7,170 nucleotides of DNA from Chloroflexota bacterium (lineage in GTDB: Bacteria; Chloroflexota; Anaerolineae; Aggregatilineales; UBA2796). Within the stretch, counting starts at the first letter, position 1. Each line of letters starts with the position of its first letter. Shown here piece after piece: positions 6,374 through 7,170 of this stretch. The stretch is from the NCBI GenBank assembly GCA_003695215.1, contig RFIM01000138.1, positions 1-7,170 of the forward strand. Reading direction: 5' to 3'. Made by a program: the position numbers and the translations under genes. The notes beneath the pieces are model-generated. The model made no database searches. It saw nothing but the letters and a program-made list of their open reading frames with translations, and had not been told where the DNA came from.

Positions 6374-7170
6374 ATGAAACGTATCTCAGGGCTGGCATTG
6401 CTGATCGGGCTGAGCTTTTTTTTAAGCGCCTGCAGCGGGCTCGGCGGCGAGCCGCCTATCGTGGCGACCATTGCCGTGAACGCGCCGCAGCCGACCTTCG
6501 ACCCGACCGTTTTGGCAGAGATTCATGCCCAAGTCACACCGAACGCCACTGCACCTGCCGAAGTGCTCGGCACTGTTAGCGGGCAAGTCATCAACGGAAC
6601 GCGCGGCGCGGCGCTGCCCGCCGATCTCGAAGTTGAGTTGCACAGCGTAGACCGCGCCTTCAACGACATTGTGCTGAAGACCAAACCCGATGCTGACGGC
6701 AAGTTCGTCTTCAAGGATGTGCCGATCAGCGCTGAGCGCTCTTACTTCACAGCAGCTGTGATTGATGGGCGCTATTTCGCCAGCGATCCGATTGTCGGCG
6801 ATCCGCGCGCGCCGACGCTCGAATTGCCCTTCAAAATCTACGAGCGAACGGCCGATCCGAGCGTCCTGAAAGTCTCAAATGTGGTCACTCAGGTCAGCCC
6901 TGATGGCGATAGCCTATTCGTGGTGCAGATCATCCGTTTTGAGAACACTTCGGATCGGATTTTCAGCACAGATGAGCCAGTTGGCGCGGATCGCTTCGCC
7001 TCAGTGCGCGTCCAGCTGCCTGATGGCGCTATCTTGCTCGGCTTCGCCATAGATGAAGCGCGCTATCACGTCGAGAATGGCGTGATCACGGATACGCAGC
7101 CTGTCTATCCGGAGTCGCGGCACATTGTCCATTACCGCTATCGCTTGCCTTATCAGCCGAGCGGCACACG
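6374..7170 (+). CDS. Lipoprotein with carboxypeptidase-regulatory-like beta domain, 3' end outside window
   Basis: The frame stays open for 265 codons from the ATG at 6374 to the window edge, so the gene is partial. The N-terminus is a lipoprotein signal: MKR, a hydrophobic core, and the lipobox L17-S-A-C20, with Cys20 the expected lipidated residue. A Pro/Thr/Ala-rich linker (about 26-66) follows. Residues 67-135 resemble a carboxypeptidase-regulatory-like (transthyretin-type) beta sandwich: VSGQVINGTRGAALP, then ADGKFVFKDVPI and a YFTAAVIDGRYF strand. Residues 165-265 look like a second beta-rich domain (VLKVSNVVTQVSPDGDSLFV; FENTSDRIF). I do not recognise a specific function. It follows the CcmI-like gene by 19 bp with a weak GGAG (6358-6361, 12 bases from the ATG), so it is probably the last-seen gene of the ccm operon. 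It would sit on the outer membrane face, where heme ligation happens; any role there is inference. Confidence 0.8.
   Translation, partial: MKRISGLALLIGLSFFLSACSGLGGEPPIVATIAVNAPQPTFDPTVLAEIHAQVTPNATAPAEVLGTVSGQVINGTRGAALPADLEVELHSVDRAFNDIVLKTKPDADGKFVFKDVPISAERSYFTAAVIDGRYFASDPIVGDPRAPTLELPFKIYERTADPSVLKVSNVVTQVSPDGDSLFVVQIIRFENTSDRIFSTDEPVGADRFASVRVQLPDGAILLGFAIDEARYHVENGVITDTQPVYPESRHIVHYRYRLPYQPSGT

Overview
The window reads as part of a bacterial chromosome, probably from a Chloroflexota (Anaerolineae-like) organism. That placement is inferred from protein features and not proven: a CcmH whose motif runs LYCPVCEN and carries two further cysteines, a CcmE of the CxxxY type, a membrane-anchored NrfA, and a lipoprotein in the ccm cluster. 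All eight genes lie on the + strand, the DNA is moderately GC-rich, and nothing suggests a mobile element, RNA gene or CRISPR array.

Region 1 (1-2086) is a dissimilatory nitrite-to-ammonium module. A good sigma-70-like promoter (TTGAAA, 18 bp, TATAAG) precedes nrfH, a tetraheme NapC/NirT-family menaquinol dehydrogenase. It is followed after 22 bp by nrfA, the pentaheme nitrite reductase. NrfH would take electrons from menaquinol and pass them to NrfA on the outer face of the membrane, where nitrite is reduced by six electrons to ammonium. NrfA has CxxCH, not CxxCK, at its first (active-site) heme. A long, bulged hairpin follows nrfA and probably ends this transcript.

Region 2 (2087-2219) is a short intergenic stretch with no promoter I can defend.

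Region 3 (2220-7170) is a tightly packed cytochrome c maturation operon: ccmE, ccmF, ccmH, ccmG, a short CcmI-like membrane protein, and a lipoprotein gene that runs off the window end. Gaps are between -4 and +19 bp. These proteins would bring heme (CcmE), keep the heme-binding cysteines of apocytochromes reduced (CcmG, CcmH) and ligate heme to CxxCH motifs (CcmF/CcmH/CcmI). The nine CxxCH hemes of NrfHA are obvious clients. The heme exporter genes ccmABCD are not in the window and may lie downstream.

The departures from the textbook are linked. CcmE carries the Cys-type heme-binding motif yet coexists with CcmG and CcmH. CcmH has four cysteines. CcmI has lost its TPR half. NrfA no longer needs a dedicated CxxCK heme lyase, which fits the absence of nrfEFG here. 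No wholly new system is evident; the most open questions are the role of the ccm-linked lipoprotein and how this Ccm variant handles apocytochromes.
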